From Arthrospiribacter ruber (GTDB lineage Bacteria > Bacteroidota > Bacteroidia > Cytophagales > Cyclobacteriaceae): a DNA stretch of 64,000 nucleotides. The position numbers were made by a program, and so were the translations under genes. Below the pieces are notes generated by a model. It worked only from the letters and a program-made list of their open reading frames with translations, searched no databases and was not told the DNA's origin. Location: positions 62,001-126,000 of the forward strand of contig NZ_RPHB01000006.1 of assembly GCF_019343195.1 (NCBI RefSeq), given 5' to 3'. This document shows, one piece after another, positions 16,390 through 25,429 of this stretch (positions within the stretch are counted from its first letter, which is position 1; each line of letters opens with the position of its first letter).

Positions 16390-17590
16390 GTTGTAACCTC
16401 CTTTTCTTGTTTGCTTTTACTACATAATGATCGATCAATGGAGCAAAGACGTTCATAAACAGAACGGCCAGCATGATACCTTCAGGATAAGCAGGATTGG
16501 TTACCCTGATAATCACAGTTAGAATACCAATCATAAATCCGTAGATCCATTTCCCTATCTCAGTCTGTGCTGCTGATACCGGATCAGTAGCCATAAACAC
16601 TACACCAAATGCTAAACCACCGATTACCCAGTGATACTCAGGTGGCATTGCCATATACTCATTTACGGCAAATAGGTTCATCACAGCTGCCATAATATAT
16701 GCACCTGCAAATCCACTCACGATAATTTTCCAGCTTGCTACTCCTGTACCGATCAAAATAGCAGCTCCTATAAGCGCCATCAACGTAGACGTTTCACCAA
16801 TTGATCCCGGTATCCATCCGATGAAAAGGTTCCAAAACTCAAACATCCCTGACTGTATCTCTGAATTATGACTTGCCAAAGCGGATTTGACGCTCTCTCC
16901 TTCCAAGCCTGCATTGTATGCTACTGCCAAGGCAGTGGCCCCTGAAAAACCGTCAACTGGAGTTTTATCGCCTATATAAGTCCAAACCTGATCACCTGAA
17001 ATCTGCATTGGGTAAGCAAAGTACAAAAAGGCCCTTGCAGTCATCGCGACATTCAGGATATTCATACCTGTACCTCCAAATACTTCTTTGGCAATTACTA
17101 CCGCAAAAATGGTGGCCAAAGCGACCTGCCATAATGGTATAGTAGCCGGAATTACCAGTGGAATTAGCATCCCAGTCACCAAAAACCCTTCATTAATAGG
17201 GTGCTTCCTGATTACCGCAAATGCCGCTTCGACAAGCCCTCCTGCTGCGTAAGCCACTATTACAACTGGCAAAACCAGCTCAAGGCCTATCAACATTTTA
17301 GGACCGAAATCCTCCCACAATCCTGCTGTCTGACCTGTAGCTAAAAAGTGCTGATGACCGGTATTGTAAATACCGAACAACAAACATGGGATCATGGCTA
17401 CCACTACGGTAATCATCATCCTCTTAAGATCAATAGCGTCTTTTACTTGAGCACCTTTTATTCCATTGGTATGATTGGGAGAAAACAAGAATGTCTCCCC
17501 TGCTTCATACGCATAATAAAATTGCTCTAATTTTCCACCTTTTTGAAAAAGCGGCTTCTGTTTGTCCAACAGATCTCTCAGAAACTTCAT
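16376..17590 (-). CDS. nqrB: Na+-translocating NADH:quinone reductase subunit B
   Basis: A 404-residue membrane subunit, the quinone and FMN subunit of the pump. The covalent FMN site is DGFSGATAL near 213-221. The N-terminal region after residue 50 and ten hydrophobic segments follow the family layout, including MILGIYNTGHQ-like GIYNTGHQHF and FGGTGMNILNVAMTARAFLYF. The gap to nqrA is 5 nt. Confidence 0.96.
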   Translation of the reverse strand: MKFLRDLLDKQKPLFQKGGKLEQFYYAYEAGETFLFSPNHTNGIKGAQVKDAIDLKRMMITVVVAMIPCLLFGIYNTGHQHFLATGQTAGLWEDFGPKMLIGLELVLPVVIVAYAAGGLVEAAFAVIRKHPINEGFLVTGMLIPLVIPATIPLWQVALATIFAVVIAKEVFGGTGMNILNVAMTARAFLYFAYPMQISGDQVWTYIGDKTPVDGFSGATALAVAYNAGLEGESVKSALASHNSEIQSGMFEFWNLFIGWIPGSIGETSTLMALIGAAILIGTGVASWKIIVSGFAGAYIMAAVMNLFAVNEYMAMPPEYHWVIGGLAFGVVFMATDPVSAAQTEIGKWIYGFMIGILTVIIRVTNPAYPEGIMLAVLFMNVFAPLIDHYVVKANKKRRLQRATV

Positions 17591-17595
17591 ATTAA

Positions 17596-18960
17596 TTAAC
17601 TGTATTGAATTAAATCTATACCTTTTCTAACAATTTCCTGCACAGGGTGTTTGGACACATCTACAAATTCACAAAGTGCCAAATCCTCTTCTATAATTTC
17701 ATATATACCAAGTTCCTCCATTTCATCGAAATCTTCAGCCATGATGGCCTTAAGCAAATATACTGGAAGAATATCCATAGGAGTCACGCTCTCAAATACA
17801 CCTGTCTGTACAAATGCCCTTTCCTCACCTCTTGCATTGGTATCCAATACATACTCCTTGTTGGGGTTCAAGAATGAAAGCAATCCAAGAGCTCTGTGAT
17901 AGCTCAATTTGTCTGTAGTCGGCTTCATCCATCCCAAAAACTCATAGTAGTCACCTTCAGGAAGCACAGTGATATGGCTGGAGTAATAACCTAAGTAGCC
18001 ATCTCTGTTAATTTTCTCCCCTGTAAGTACATTGCCGGAAACCACTCTGACGTGATCTTGCTTAAGATTACCATCTATCATAGTATCCACGCAAGCACCC
18101 ACAATAGTTTTGGTATAAACTGCCTTTTTCACTTCCGATCCGGTCACAGCAATTACTCTTGAAGCATCATATTTACCTTCCAAGAAAAGTTTTCCAATTT
18201 GGGCAACTCCAAAGGGGCTGATTGTCCATGCAACCTCACCTTTGTTGATTGGATCTAAGTGATGGATTTGGACGCCTACGTTTCCTGCAGGATGTGGTCC
18301 TGAGAATTTATTGATTTCAACTCCCTGTACATTTGAGAAAACCGCAGGAATCTCAGCCTGCCCATTGAGGTTAAGGTGGATTTTTCCACTTGTAAGCTTT
18401 GAAAGTACATTGATACCAGCTTGGAAATTTTTCTCCTCTCCCTGAAGTGCGAAGCCTAAATCAGGAGCTAATGGATGTGTGTCAAAACCGGAAATGAAAA
18501 TAGCTTTGGGGCTGTCTTCAGGGTTAGCAACAATTCCGTATGGTCTTTGGATAAGCTGAGGCCAAACACCCCCTTGCGTCATTTGCTTGACGGCGTCTTC
18601 TCTGGAGATAGACTGCAGGGAGGATTCAGTATACTTGGGAAATTCCTCGTAGCTGATCTGCTTGTCTGCTAGGATTTTGATCTCAAGAAGCTTTCTTTTT
18701 TCACCTCTTTTGACTTCAACAATTTCCCCTGAAACCGGCGCAACATATTGCACCTGATCCATGGCTTTGTCAAATAAAACAGGAGTACCTGCTTTTACAA
18801 TATCCCCTTCATTCACAGTCACTTTAGGCCTTTGCATACCGATGAAGTCGGTAGGTTTGATTGCAAAAGTCTTGGCTGGACCGAAGTTTTCAAGCTGCTT
18901 TTCAGCTTTTCCTACGAGCTTAATGTCGAATCCCTTCTTAAGCTTTACAGTTTTTGACAT
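17596..18960 (-). CDS. nqrA: Na+-translocating NADH:quinone reductase subunit A
   Basis: A 454-residue peripheral subunit of the Na+-pumping respiratory complex. It begins with KLKKGFDIKLVG and contains the lipoyl-like VNEGDIVKAGTPVLFDK near 47-63, a standard NqrA feature, and FISGFDTHPLAPDLGF near 155-170. It is the first gene of the operon, with a TAnnTTTG element upstream. The pump uses NADH oxidation to expel Na+, consistent with a marine or saline habitat (inference). Confidence 0.96.
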   Translation of the reverse strand: MSKTVKLKKGFDIKLVGKAEKQLENFGPAKTFAIKPTDFIGMQRPKVTVNEGDIVKAGTPVLFDKAMDQVQYVAPVSGEIVEVKRGEKRKLLEIKILADKQISYEEFPKYTESSLQSISREDAVKQMTQGGVWPQLIQRPYGIVANPEDSPKAIFISGFDTHPLAPDLGFALQGEEKNFQAGINVLSKLTSGKIHLNLNGQAEIPAVFSNVQGVEINKFSGPHPAGNVGVQIHHLDPINKGEVAWTISPFGVAQIGKLFLEGKYDASRVIAVTGSEVKKAVYTKTIVGACVDTMIDGNLKQDHVRVVSGNVLTGEKINRDGYLGYYSSHITVLPEGDYYEFLGWMKPTTDKLSYHRALGLLSFLNPNKEYVLDTNARGEERAFVQTGVFESVTPMDILPVYLLKAIMAEDFDEMEELGIYEIIEEDLALCEFVDVSKHPVQEIVRKGIDLIQYS

Positions 18961-18997
18961 ATGATTTTTGAACTATATGGTCTTTTGAAAAACGCCT

Positions 18998-19005
18998 CAA
19001 ATCTA
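18998..19005 (-). promoter_or_regulatory. Putative -7 promoter element of the nqr operon
   Basis: On the minus strand TAGATTTG matches TAnnTTTG, 38 nt before the nqrA start codon. The -33 element is weak. Confidence 0.45.
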
Positions 19006-19092
19006 ATAAAATAGATCAGTTATTAGAAGATAATTTTGGTAATATTTACATTTAAACAGGGTGAACGGAATCATTATTCACTTCTCCGAAGA

Positions 19093-19995
19093 TCAACTGT
19101 CGCTCAGGACCATACCTTCTTCCATGGAATAAATATGACGCATCACTCGCTCCATCAACCACATAGGCGTGGAAGTAGCTCCGCAAATACCAACCTTTTC
19201 AGCATTTTGAAACCAGCTTGGATCGAGTTCTGTTTCGTTTTCTACAAAATAACTTTTATCGTTGATAGATTTGCAAACCTGATAAAGGGCTTTGCCATTT
19301 GAACTTTTCTTCCCGGAAACAAACACAATGACATCATTTTCAGCTGAAAATTTAGCCAATTGCGGCTCCCTGTTGGACACTTGCCTACAGATTGAGTCAT
19401 TGGCATTGAAATCAAGCTCGTTCAGCTCTCCTTTCGCTTCACGTATCCTGTTTTCTATTTTCTCCTTGAGTTCATAAAAACCCTTGGTGCTTTTTGTAGT
19501 CTGGCTAAAGAGCGTCACCGGACGTGAAAAATCAATTTTATCCAAATCCTTGTCTTCCATCACGACGATTGCTTTTTCCAAGGTCTGCCCCGTAAGCCCT
19601 ATGACCTCAGCATGTCCTTTTTTGCCATAAATGACAATCTGTCCATTTTCTTTCTCCATTTTGTCAAAAGCAGTTTTGACCCTGTGCTGTAGTTTCAGCA
19701 CCACTGGACATGAAGCATCTATGAGCTCAATGTTATTTTGAATGGCAGTCTTGTAGGTTTCAGGTGGTTCCCCATGAGCCCTGATCAATACCTTGCAATC
19801 ACTGAGGCCCTGGAGCTGATCCCTGTCAATGACCACCAAGCCCTTGTCACTCAGCCTTCTGACCTCCATGTCATTGTGCACGATATCACCCAAGCAATAT
19901 AACTTATCAGAGCCTTCCATCTCATCTTCTGCCATTTTGATGGCAAATTCGACCCCAAAACAGTAGCCGGAATTTTTATCAATAATTACTTCCAT
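19093..19995 (-). CDS. ispH: 4-hydroxy-3-methylbut-2-enyl diphosphate reductase
   Basis: Last enzyme of the methylerythritol phosphate pathway to isoprenoids; a [4Fe-4S] protein. The three cluster cysteines are in GYCFGVEFA (C12), DASCPVVLKL and NDSICRQVSNRE, and the proton-relay E is in HAEVIGLTGQ-type sequence. The 300-residue length is standard. It overlaps the end of cmk by 10 nt, so both are cotranscribed in the order cmk-ispH. Confidence 0.96.
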   Translation of the reverse strand: MEVIIDKNSGYCFGVEFAIKMAEDEMEGSDKLYCLGDIVHNDMEVRRLSDKGLVVIDRDQLQGLSDCKVLIRAHGEPPETYKTAIQNNIELIDASCPVVLKLQHRVKTAFDKMEKENGQIVIYGKKGHAEVIGLTGQTLEKAIVVMEDKDLDKIDFSRPVTLFSQTTKSTKGFYELKEKIENRIREAKGELNELDFNANDSICRQVSNREPQLAKFSAENDVIVFVSGKKSSNGKALYQVCKSINDKSYFVENETELDPSWFQNAEKVGICGATSTPMWLMERVMRHIYSMEEGMVLSDS

Positions 19996-20687
19996 GTTAC
20001 ATCTATTTTTTCGGAAATCTTTTCCTGGGCCAGTACGACTATACGATTGACCTGATCTTCAAACTCCAAATGGCTTGTATCTATTTCCACAGCGTCATTA
20101 GCTTTCAATAGTGGGCTTTCTTTGCGGCTTGAATCAATTTCATCCCTTTCGGACAGATTTTGGATGATTTTCTCAATAGCAACCTCTACCCCTTTTGCTT
20201 CAAGTTCACGCTGCCTTCTGGCTGCCCGAATTTGAAGATCGGCTGTCATAAAGATTTTAAGCTCCGCTTGGGGAAATACCACTGTACCAATATCTCTGCC
20301 ATCCATGACAACCCCTTTATCTTTACCCATTTTCTGCTGCTGCGAAACCAGTTCTTGCCTGACTTCCTTTAGTTTACTCACCTCACTAACGTATTCAGAG
20401 ACCCTCATGGTTCGGATTTCCTGTTCTACATTATTCCCATTGAGATAAGTTTCCTGTTCTTGTGTATGAGGGTTAAGTTTGAAGGTAATATCCAAAACAT
20501 CCAAATGCTTTAAAACATCAGCCTTGACCTCAATATCCACCTTATTGTCCAAAAAATACAGAGTTGCAGCTCTGTACATTGCCCCGGAATCTATATATGT
20601 ATATCCCAGCCTTTTGGCCACTGATTTGGCAGTGGAGCTTTTCCCGCAACCTGAGTAACCGTCTATTGCAATCACAATTTTTTGCAT
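19986..20687 (-). CDS. cmk: Cytidylate kinase
   Basis: A 233-residue (d)CMP kinase feeding pyrimidine nucleotide pools. The P-loop is GYSGCGKSST near 9-18, and the CMP-binding elements IDSGAMYRAAT near 32-42 and VMDGRDIGTVVFP near 127-139 are intact. RAARRQRELEAKG forms the lid. It precedes ispH, which it overlaps by 10 nt, an arrangement frequent in Bacteroidota. Confidence 0.96.
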   Translation of the reverse strand: MQKIVIAIDGYSGCGKSSTAKSVAKRLGYTYIDSGAMYRAATLYFLDNKVDIEVKADVLKHLDVLDITFKLNPHTQEQETYLNGNNVEQEIRTMRVSEYVSEVSKLKEVRQELVSQQQKMGKDKGVVMDGRDIGTVVFPQAELKIFMTADLQIRAARRQRELEAKGVEVAIEKIIQNLSERDEIDSSRKESPLLKANDAVEIDTSHLEFEDQVNRIVVLAQEKISEKIDVTWK

Positions 20688-20721
20688 CTAAATAAAAGTA
20701 TCCTCGCTTTAAATTCAGGCG

Positions 20722-20729
20722 CAAATATA
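20722..20729 (-). promoter_or_regulatory. Putative -7 promoter element of cmk-ispH
   Basis: TATATTTG on the minus strand, 35 nt before the cmk start, matches the Bacteroidota -7 consensus. Confidence 0.5.
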
Positions 20730-20824
20730 GGCATTAATGAGGAGAGATGTAGAATATTAAAAAATTATCTAAGTGCTTGTAAATTTGGGGCTGAGAGGAT
20801 GATCACCAATAGAAAGGGGCTGTA

Positions 20825-21373
20825 TCAATTTTTCACTTCTTCAAATTTTGCCTTAAACTTCCCCTCTGTAATCTCAACATATCTGGCAAGTTCAGAACTA
20901 TATAACTTAGCAGTAAACACTCCTTCATAATACTTACTGCTCTTTGAAGTAACTGTCAGATCAAACGTTGTCTGAGTCTGATAAGCTAGGTCAGTAAGAC
21001 TCCCTGCCGAGTACTTGTTTTCCTGTCCGTCTTCATACATTGCCAAAATCGATTCTGCATTTACGTTTCCAGGGTGCCTGAAAGTAGAACCTTCAGGTTC
21101 TATCTGGGAAAAAATCACTGAAAAACCATCCCTAACTTGTAGGTCTCCGGTTGACCCGGTAACCAAAACCGCAGTTATATCTTTTGATGAATCGATCGCT
21201 TTCATGTAAAGCACTAAACCTTCGCCTTTGTAAACTTTCAAGACTCCATCGGCTTTGAAACTCATGAACTCTATATTATCTTTAAGCGGATCATCAAATT
21301 CCTCATCGAGTCCACATTGGAAAAATAACAAAGCAGCAAAAACAATCAATAAATATCTTTTAATAGCTTTCAT
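20825..21373 (-). CDS. Lipoprotein, DUF6252-like
   Basis: A 182-residue lipoprotein from MKAIKRYLL at 21373, with a lipobox ending LFFQC (C20). The mature part has beta-rich segments: FMSFKADGVLKVYKG, then ITAVLVTGSTGDL, then FDLTVTSKSSKYYEGVFTAKLYS, ending with EGKFKAKFEEV. The layout resembles DUF6252 lipoproteins of Bacteroidota, whose function is unknown. The assignment is tentative; the lipoprotein status is secure. It stands alone. Confidence 0.7.
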   Translation of the reverse strand: MKAIKRYLLIVFAALLFFQCGLDEEFDDPLKDNIEFMSFKADGVLKVYKGEGLVLYMKAIDSSKDITAVLVTGSTGDLQVRDGFSVIFSQIEPEGSTFRHPGNVNAESILAMYEDGQENKYSAGSLTDLAYQTQTTFDLTVTSKSSKYYEGVFTAKLYSSELARYVEITEGKFKAKFEEVKN

Positions 21374-21606
21374 ACCTGAGCTCATTTAACGAATAATAAA
21401 ATTCCAATCCACAAACACTGTCAATTTGGAGGAAAAATGAACCATATTGAATTCGCTTCCCTATCTATTTGCTTTGTTATTTTGGATTTATAAATTGAAA
21501 ATAGGAATCCTTTCCAAGTAGTGAAATAAAAAACGAGTATCCGTGAACCGGAAAGCATTATAAGCTGAAAGGCATTTATTATCCGCTTTCTGAAGTTATT
21601 TAATTT

Positions 21607-21619
21607 GTTGTTCAACAAC
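21607..21619. promoter_or_regulatory. 13-bp palindrome before the adenine deaminase start
   Basis: GTTGTT-C-AACAAC is a perfect inverted repeat, 22 nt upstream of the ade ATG, in the leader or promoter region. It could be an operator or a small leader hairpin. Confidence 0.35.
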
Positions 21620-21640
21620 TTAAGATTAAAACAAACCAAC

Positions 21641-23275
21641 ATGAAAAACATATCAATTTTTGGCCAATTTGTGGATATCCAAAACAGAAAGATCTTTTCG
21701 GCTGAAGTAACTGTTGGAAATGGGAAAATCCTTTTCATAAAGCCTATTGTTGAAAATAAAAGCCTGCCTTTTATACTTCCCGGATTTATTGACGCCCACG
21801 TTCATGTGGAGTCCTCCATGCTGGTCCCCTCGGAATTTGCAAGATTGGCAGTGTGCCACGGAACTGTAGCGACCATCTCTGATCCTCATGAAATCGCCAA
21901 TGTCTGTGGCATGGAAGGCGTAAATTACATGATAGAAAATGGCAACAAGGTCCCTTTTAAGTTCTATTTCGGAGCTCCCTCATGTGTTCCTGCTACACCA
22001 TTTGAAACAGCAGGAGCTGAAATTTCTGCTTCTGACATCGATCAGCTTTTGAAAAGGGAGGAAATTGTCTACCTGGCAGAAATGATGAATTGGCCGGGCA
22101 CAGTGAACAGAGACCCTGAAGTCATGGAAAAAATTTCTCTGGCCAATAAATACGGCAAGCCAGTCGATGGCCATGCGCCGGGACTTAAAGGAGAACTGGC
22201 AAAAAAATATGCATCAGCAGGAATTAGTACCGATCATGAATGCTTTACACTGGAAGAAGCTTTGGATAAGGTAAAACTCGGGATGAAAATTGCCATCCGT
22301 GAAGGAAGCGCAGCCAAAAATTTCGAAGCTTTGATCGATCTGATTGACGAATTCCCTGAAATGGTGATGTTTTGTTCTGATGACAAGCATCCTGACAACC
22401 TAGTCGAAGGACATATTAACACATTGGTAGCCCGAGCAGTGAAAAAAGAAAAGGACCTTTTTGATGTACTCAGAGCAGCTTGTCTTACTCCTATTGAGCA
22501 CTACAAGCTAAAAGTAGGCAGTTTAAAATCGGGCGATCCAGCTGATTTTATTTTGGTAAAAGACCTCAAGGATTTTGAAGTGCTATCTACTTACATAGAT
22601 GGGCAAAAGGTATCCGAAAGTGGAAAATCCCTTATTTCACAAACCCCAAATGCTATTATTAACAATTTCAACACTTCACTTAAACAAAAACAGGATTTTC
22701 GATTATCTGCCGTCAATCAAAAAGTAAGGGTCATCGAAGCATTAGACGGTCAATTGATCACGCCGTCCGTAGAAGGTTCAGTTATTGTAAAAGACGGATG
22801 GGCTATGGCCAATCCTGATGAGGACATCCTAAAGATATCCGTTGTAAACCGCTACGAAGAAGCTACTCCTGCAATTGCTTTTATCAAAAATTTCGGTCTG
22901 AAAAGTGGAGCCATCGCATCCTCAGTTGGGCATGATTCACATAATATCCTGGCAGTGGGCGTGGACGACGAATCTATCTGCAAAGCTGTCAATCTTTTGA
23001 TCCAGGAAAAAGGAGGGGTTTCCGCAGTGGATGGTGAACAGGAAATAGTGTTACCGCTTCCCGTAGGAGGAATCATGTCAGACAAAGACGGTTATCAGGT
23101 AGCAAAGGCCTACACGGCTATCGACAAAATGGCAAAAGAAATGGGCTCAACTTTACAATCTCCATTTATGACACTTAGCTTTATGGCATTACTTGTCATT
23201 CCTGATCTTAAGCTGAGTGATAAAGGCCTCTTTGATGGACAAAAGTTTGAATTTACAGATATCTTTCTTCCCTAA
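21641..23275 (+). CDS. ade: Adenine deaminase
   Basis: A 544-residue amidohydrolase that converts adenine to hypoxanthine in purine salvage. The metal-binding HxH is in [10 protein letters not shown] near 46-55; further motifs are [21 protein letters not shown] and STDHECFT, and the C-terminal adenine deaminase domain ([18 protein letters not shown]-like) is complete. The start MKNISIFG at 21641 is preferred over the TTG at 21605. The hypoxanthine produced could be used by Hpt, encoded at 47107. Confidence 0.94.
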   Translation: MKNISIFGQFVDIQNRKIFSAEVTVGNGKILFIKPIVENKSLPFILPGFIDAHVHVESSMLVPSEFARLAVCHGTVATISDPHEIANVCGMEGVNYMIENGNKVPFKFYFGAPSCVPATPFETAGAEISASDIDQLLKREEIVYLAEMMNWPGTVNRDPEVMEKISLANKYGKPVDGHAPGLKGELAKKYASAGISTDHECFTLEEALDKVKLGMKIAIREGSAAKNFEALIDLIDEFPEMVMFCSDDKHPDNLVEGHINTLVARAVKKEKDLFDVLRAACLTPIEHYKLKVGSLKSGDPADFILVKDLKDFEVLSTYIDGQKVSESGKSLISQTPNAIINNFNTSLKQKQDFRLSAVNQKVRVIEALDGQLITPSVEGSVIVKDGWAMANPDEDILKISVVNRYEEATPAIAFIKNFGLKSGAIASSVGHDSHNILAVGVDDESICKAVNLLIQEKGGVSAVDGEQEIVLPLPVGGIMSDKDGYQVAKAYTAIDKMAKEMGSTLQSPFMTLSFMALLVIPDLKLSDKGLFDGQKFEFTDIFLP

Positions 23276-23475
23276 TTTTCTTTGGAAAACATTTTTAAAA
23301 ATTTTGTATAAAGAATTTTATGCTTTATAAAAACCAATAAATAATACAACGTATTGTTTATTGTTATTTTATCAAGTATTCATTTCCGAAAACTACCCAT
23401 CTACTGAATTAGTGAGGATTAGTGGGAAATCACTAAACCCTGAGGTTCAGTTGGAAGTTTGTATATTTAGGAAAG

Positions 23476-23488
23476 TATAAACCCAAAT
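23476..23488 (+). promoter_or_regulatory. Shared leader motif TATAAACCCAAAT (acyl-CoA dehydrogenase)
   Basis: This 13-nt leader sequence lies 20 nt before the start and just after a near -7 box (TATATTTA). It is almost identical to leaders at 41555 and 56064. Confidence 0.4.
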
Positions 23489-23507
23489 TAACTAAAATAA
23501 TATCAAT

Positions 23508-24653
23508 ATGATGAATTTTGAGCTCAATGAAAATCAGCAAATGATCGCTCAAATGATCAGGGATTTTGGAGCAAAAGAGATTACTCCTTTCAGAAAAGAA
23601 TGGGATGACAACCAACATTTCCCGGTGGAACTTTTTAAAAAACTTGGTAAATTAGGACTAATGGGCGTTTTGGTCCCTAATGAATATGGAGGTTCTGGCT
23701 TTGGTTATTTCGAATACGTAACTGCCATTGCAGAACTTTCCAAACTGGATCCATCAGTGGGGCTTTCCATGGCAGCACACAACTCCCTTTGCACGGGACA
23801 TATCATGATGTTTGGCAATGAGGAGCAGAAAAAAAAGTATCTCCCTAAGCTTGCAACTTGTGAATTTTTGGGAGCTTGGGGACTTACCGAGCCCAATACC
23901 GGTTCGGATGCCGGCAATATGAGAACAGTAGCTGTCAAGGATGGTGATCACTATGTAATCAACGGAGCCAAAAATTTTATCACTCATGGCGTATCAGGTG
24001 ATGTGGCGGTGGTGATTGCCAGAACCGGAGAAGTAGGTGATTCCCATGGCATGACAGCATTTGTAGTAGAAAGAGGTACTCCCGGATTTAAAGGAGGGAG
24101 AAAAGAAGACAAACTGGGCATGCGTGCCTCAGAGACAGCCGAAATGATTTTTGAAGATTGCAGGGTACACGAAAGCCAAGTATTAGGTGAGGTTGGAGAA
24201 GGATTTATCCAATCGATGAAAATCCTGGATGGTGGAAGAATTTCCATCGCCGCATTATCATTGGGAATTGCAGAAGGAGCATTGGAAGAGTCTATCATTT
24301 ACTCCAAAGAAAGAGAGCAGTTCAATCAACCTATCAGTAAATTTCAGGCTATCTCATTCAAATTGGCAGATATGGCTACACAGGTTGAGGCAGCGAGGTT
24401 GCTTACTTTCAAAGCTGCCGATCTGAAAAACAGAGGGGAAAAAGTAACTTTAGCAGGTGCTAAAGCCAAGTATTTTGCCTCAGAAGTTTCGGTAAGTGTT
24501 TCCAATGAGGCGGTACAGATTTTCGGTGGATATGGTTTTACCAAAGACTATCCGGTGGAAAAATATTATAGGGACGCCAAGCTTTGCACTATCGGAGAAG
24601 GAACCTCAGAGATACAAAAACTGGTGATTTCCAGGGAGATTTTGAGAGGTTGA
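23508..24653 (+). CDS. Acyl-CoA dehydrogenase
   Basis: A 381-residue FAD enzyme of fatty acid or branched-chain acyl-CoA oxidation. It shows the flavin/acyl motif WGLTEPNTGSDAGNMRT near 124-140, the ITHG segment, and the C-terminal QIFGGYGFTKDYPVEKYYRDAKLCTIGEGTSEI block, in which E in GEGTSEIQ is the catalytic base position of many family members. The length fits short/medium-chain dehydrogenases. No other beta-oxidation genes are adjacent. Confidence 0.93.
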   Translation: MMNFELNENQQMIAQMIRDFGAKEITPFRKEWDDNQHFPVELFKKLGKLGLMGVLVPNEYGGSGFGYFEYVTAIAELSKLDPSVGLSMAAHNSLCTGHIMMFGNEEQKKKYLPKLATCEFLGAWGLTEPNTGSDAGNMRTVAVKDGDHYVINGAKNFITHGVSGDVAVVIARTGEVGDSHGMTAFVVERGTPGFKGGRKEDKLGMRASETAEMIFEDCRVHESQVLGEVGEGFIQSMKILDGGRISIAALSLGIAEGALEESIIYSKEREQFNQPISKFQAISFKLADMATQVEAARLLTFKAADLKNRGEKVTLAGAKAKYFASEVSVSVSNEAVQIFGGYGFTKDYPVEKYYRDAKLCTIGEGTSEIQKLVISREILRG

Positions 24654-24662
24654 TATAAAATT

Positions 24663-24678
24663 GATACTTATTGATATT
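24663..24678. repeat. 16-bp direct repeat, copy 1
   Basis: GATACTTATTGATATT recurs exactly at 24861-24876 in the same spacer. Both copies are embedded in a string of GATATT motifs. Confidence 0.4.
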
Positions 24679-24727
24679 TGGATATTGATATTGGTTTGAA
24701 CCCAGTAGGGAGATTTGAATATCATTG

Positions 24728-24775
24728 AGCTTTTCCAAAGTTTTAAACTTTGGAAAAGCTTTTTAAAATTTTTCT
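24728..24775 (+). terminator. Terminator after the acyl-CoA dehydrogenase gene
   Basis: A 13-bp perfect stem AGCTTTTCCAAAG/CTTTGGAAAAGCT around a TTTTAAA loop (24728-24760) is followed by TTTTTAAAATTTTTC, 74 nt after the stop. Confidence 0.8.
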
Positions 24776-25053
24776 CATATCACAGAATATGTATATCCGC
24801 AATTCTACCACTAACCAATTTAAATAAGTACCAAGATCAATCCGATACTAATAGATATTGGATACTTATTGATATTAGCTAGAAATCATAGGTTTGTCCA
24901 ATTATTTAGGTTCTACTGGTAAGAAAGCGGATAATCATATCACAGAAAAAGGATTTTTTTGAAGCAAACTGAAAGCTTTGTTTTTAATATGGCTTTCTAG
25001 AAAATTTATTTCTGAAATCCAGGTCATTTTTTTAGCAAAACCAGCTAACTTAA

Positions 25054-25186
25054 CTAATGAACACCCTCAATCTTCCTTCTATAAACTACATAGTTTTCAT
25101 CTTCTGTGGCAGGGTTTGCAGGCAATGGCGATTAATAAGCAAATGATGATTAAATCTTTAATAATTTTTCGCATATATTTTACCAT
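25054..25186 (-). pseudogene. Possible small lipoprotein gene with a one-base frameshift
   Basis: On the minus strand an ATG at 25174 (or 25186) opens MRKIIKDLIIICLLIAIAC, a good lipoprotein signal, but the frame stops six residues later. Removing one A from the AAA after the Cys codon joins it to NPATEDENYVVYRRKIEGVH and a TAG at 25054, giving a 40-residue lipoprotein. This could be a decayed gene or a sequencing error. Confidence 0.3.
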
Positions 25187-25362
25187 TTTGAAAAAATCAA
25201 AGCTAAACAATCATTTAAGGTTTCCTTGATTCTCAATTGAAAAAAATCTCTTTAATCCAAGTCAGTAATTCTCGAATTTATTCCCCTCTAGTGGAGTCTT
25301 TACACAAAATATTGCACTCCTTTTTCCCCAATATTCACCTCAAGCTTTGACTCCTGGAAAAG

Positions 25363-25425
25363 GTCTCGTATCCTATTTCTTATGTCTTAAGTCTTAAGTC
25401 TTAAGTCTTACACCTTACGTCTTTT
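25363..25425. repeat. 7-bp tandem array (9 units)
   Basis: In register: GTCTCGT, ATCCTAT, TTCTTAT, GTCTTAA three times, GTCTTAC, ACCTTAC, GTCTTTT. Central units are identical and outer units degenerate. It ends 4 nt from the stop codon of the minus-strand glpF gene. Confidence 0.85.
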
Positions 25426-25429
25426 TCCC

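Larger units (their letters stand above)
24654..25429. other. 776-nt AT-rich spacer between the acyl-CoA dehydrogenase gene and glpF
   Basis: Contents in order: a direct repeat pair with many GATATT motifs (24663-24876), the dehydrogenase terminator, a frameshifted small-lipoprotein frame on the minus strand (25054-25186), and the largest heptamer array (25363-25425). I see no intact gene. Confidence 0.5.

Noticed and set aside
21374-21640. Possible purine riboswitch before adenine deaminase
   Set aside because: I looked for the conserved purine aptamer core and its three-way junction stems and did not find them.
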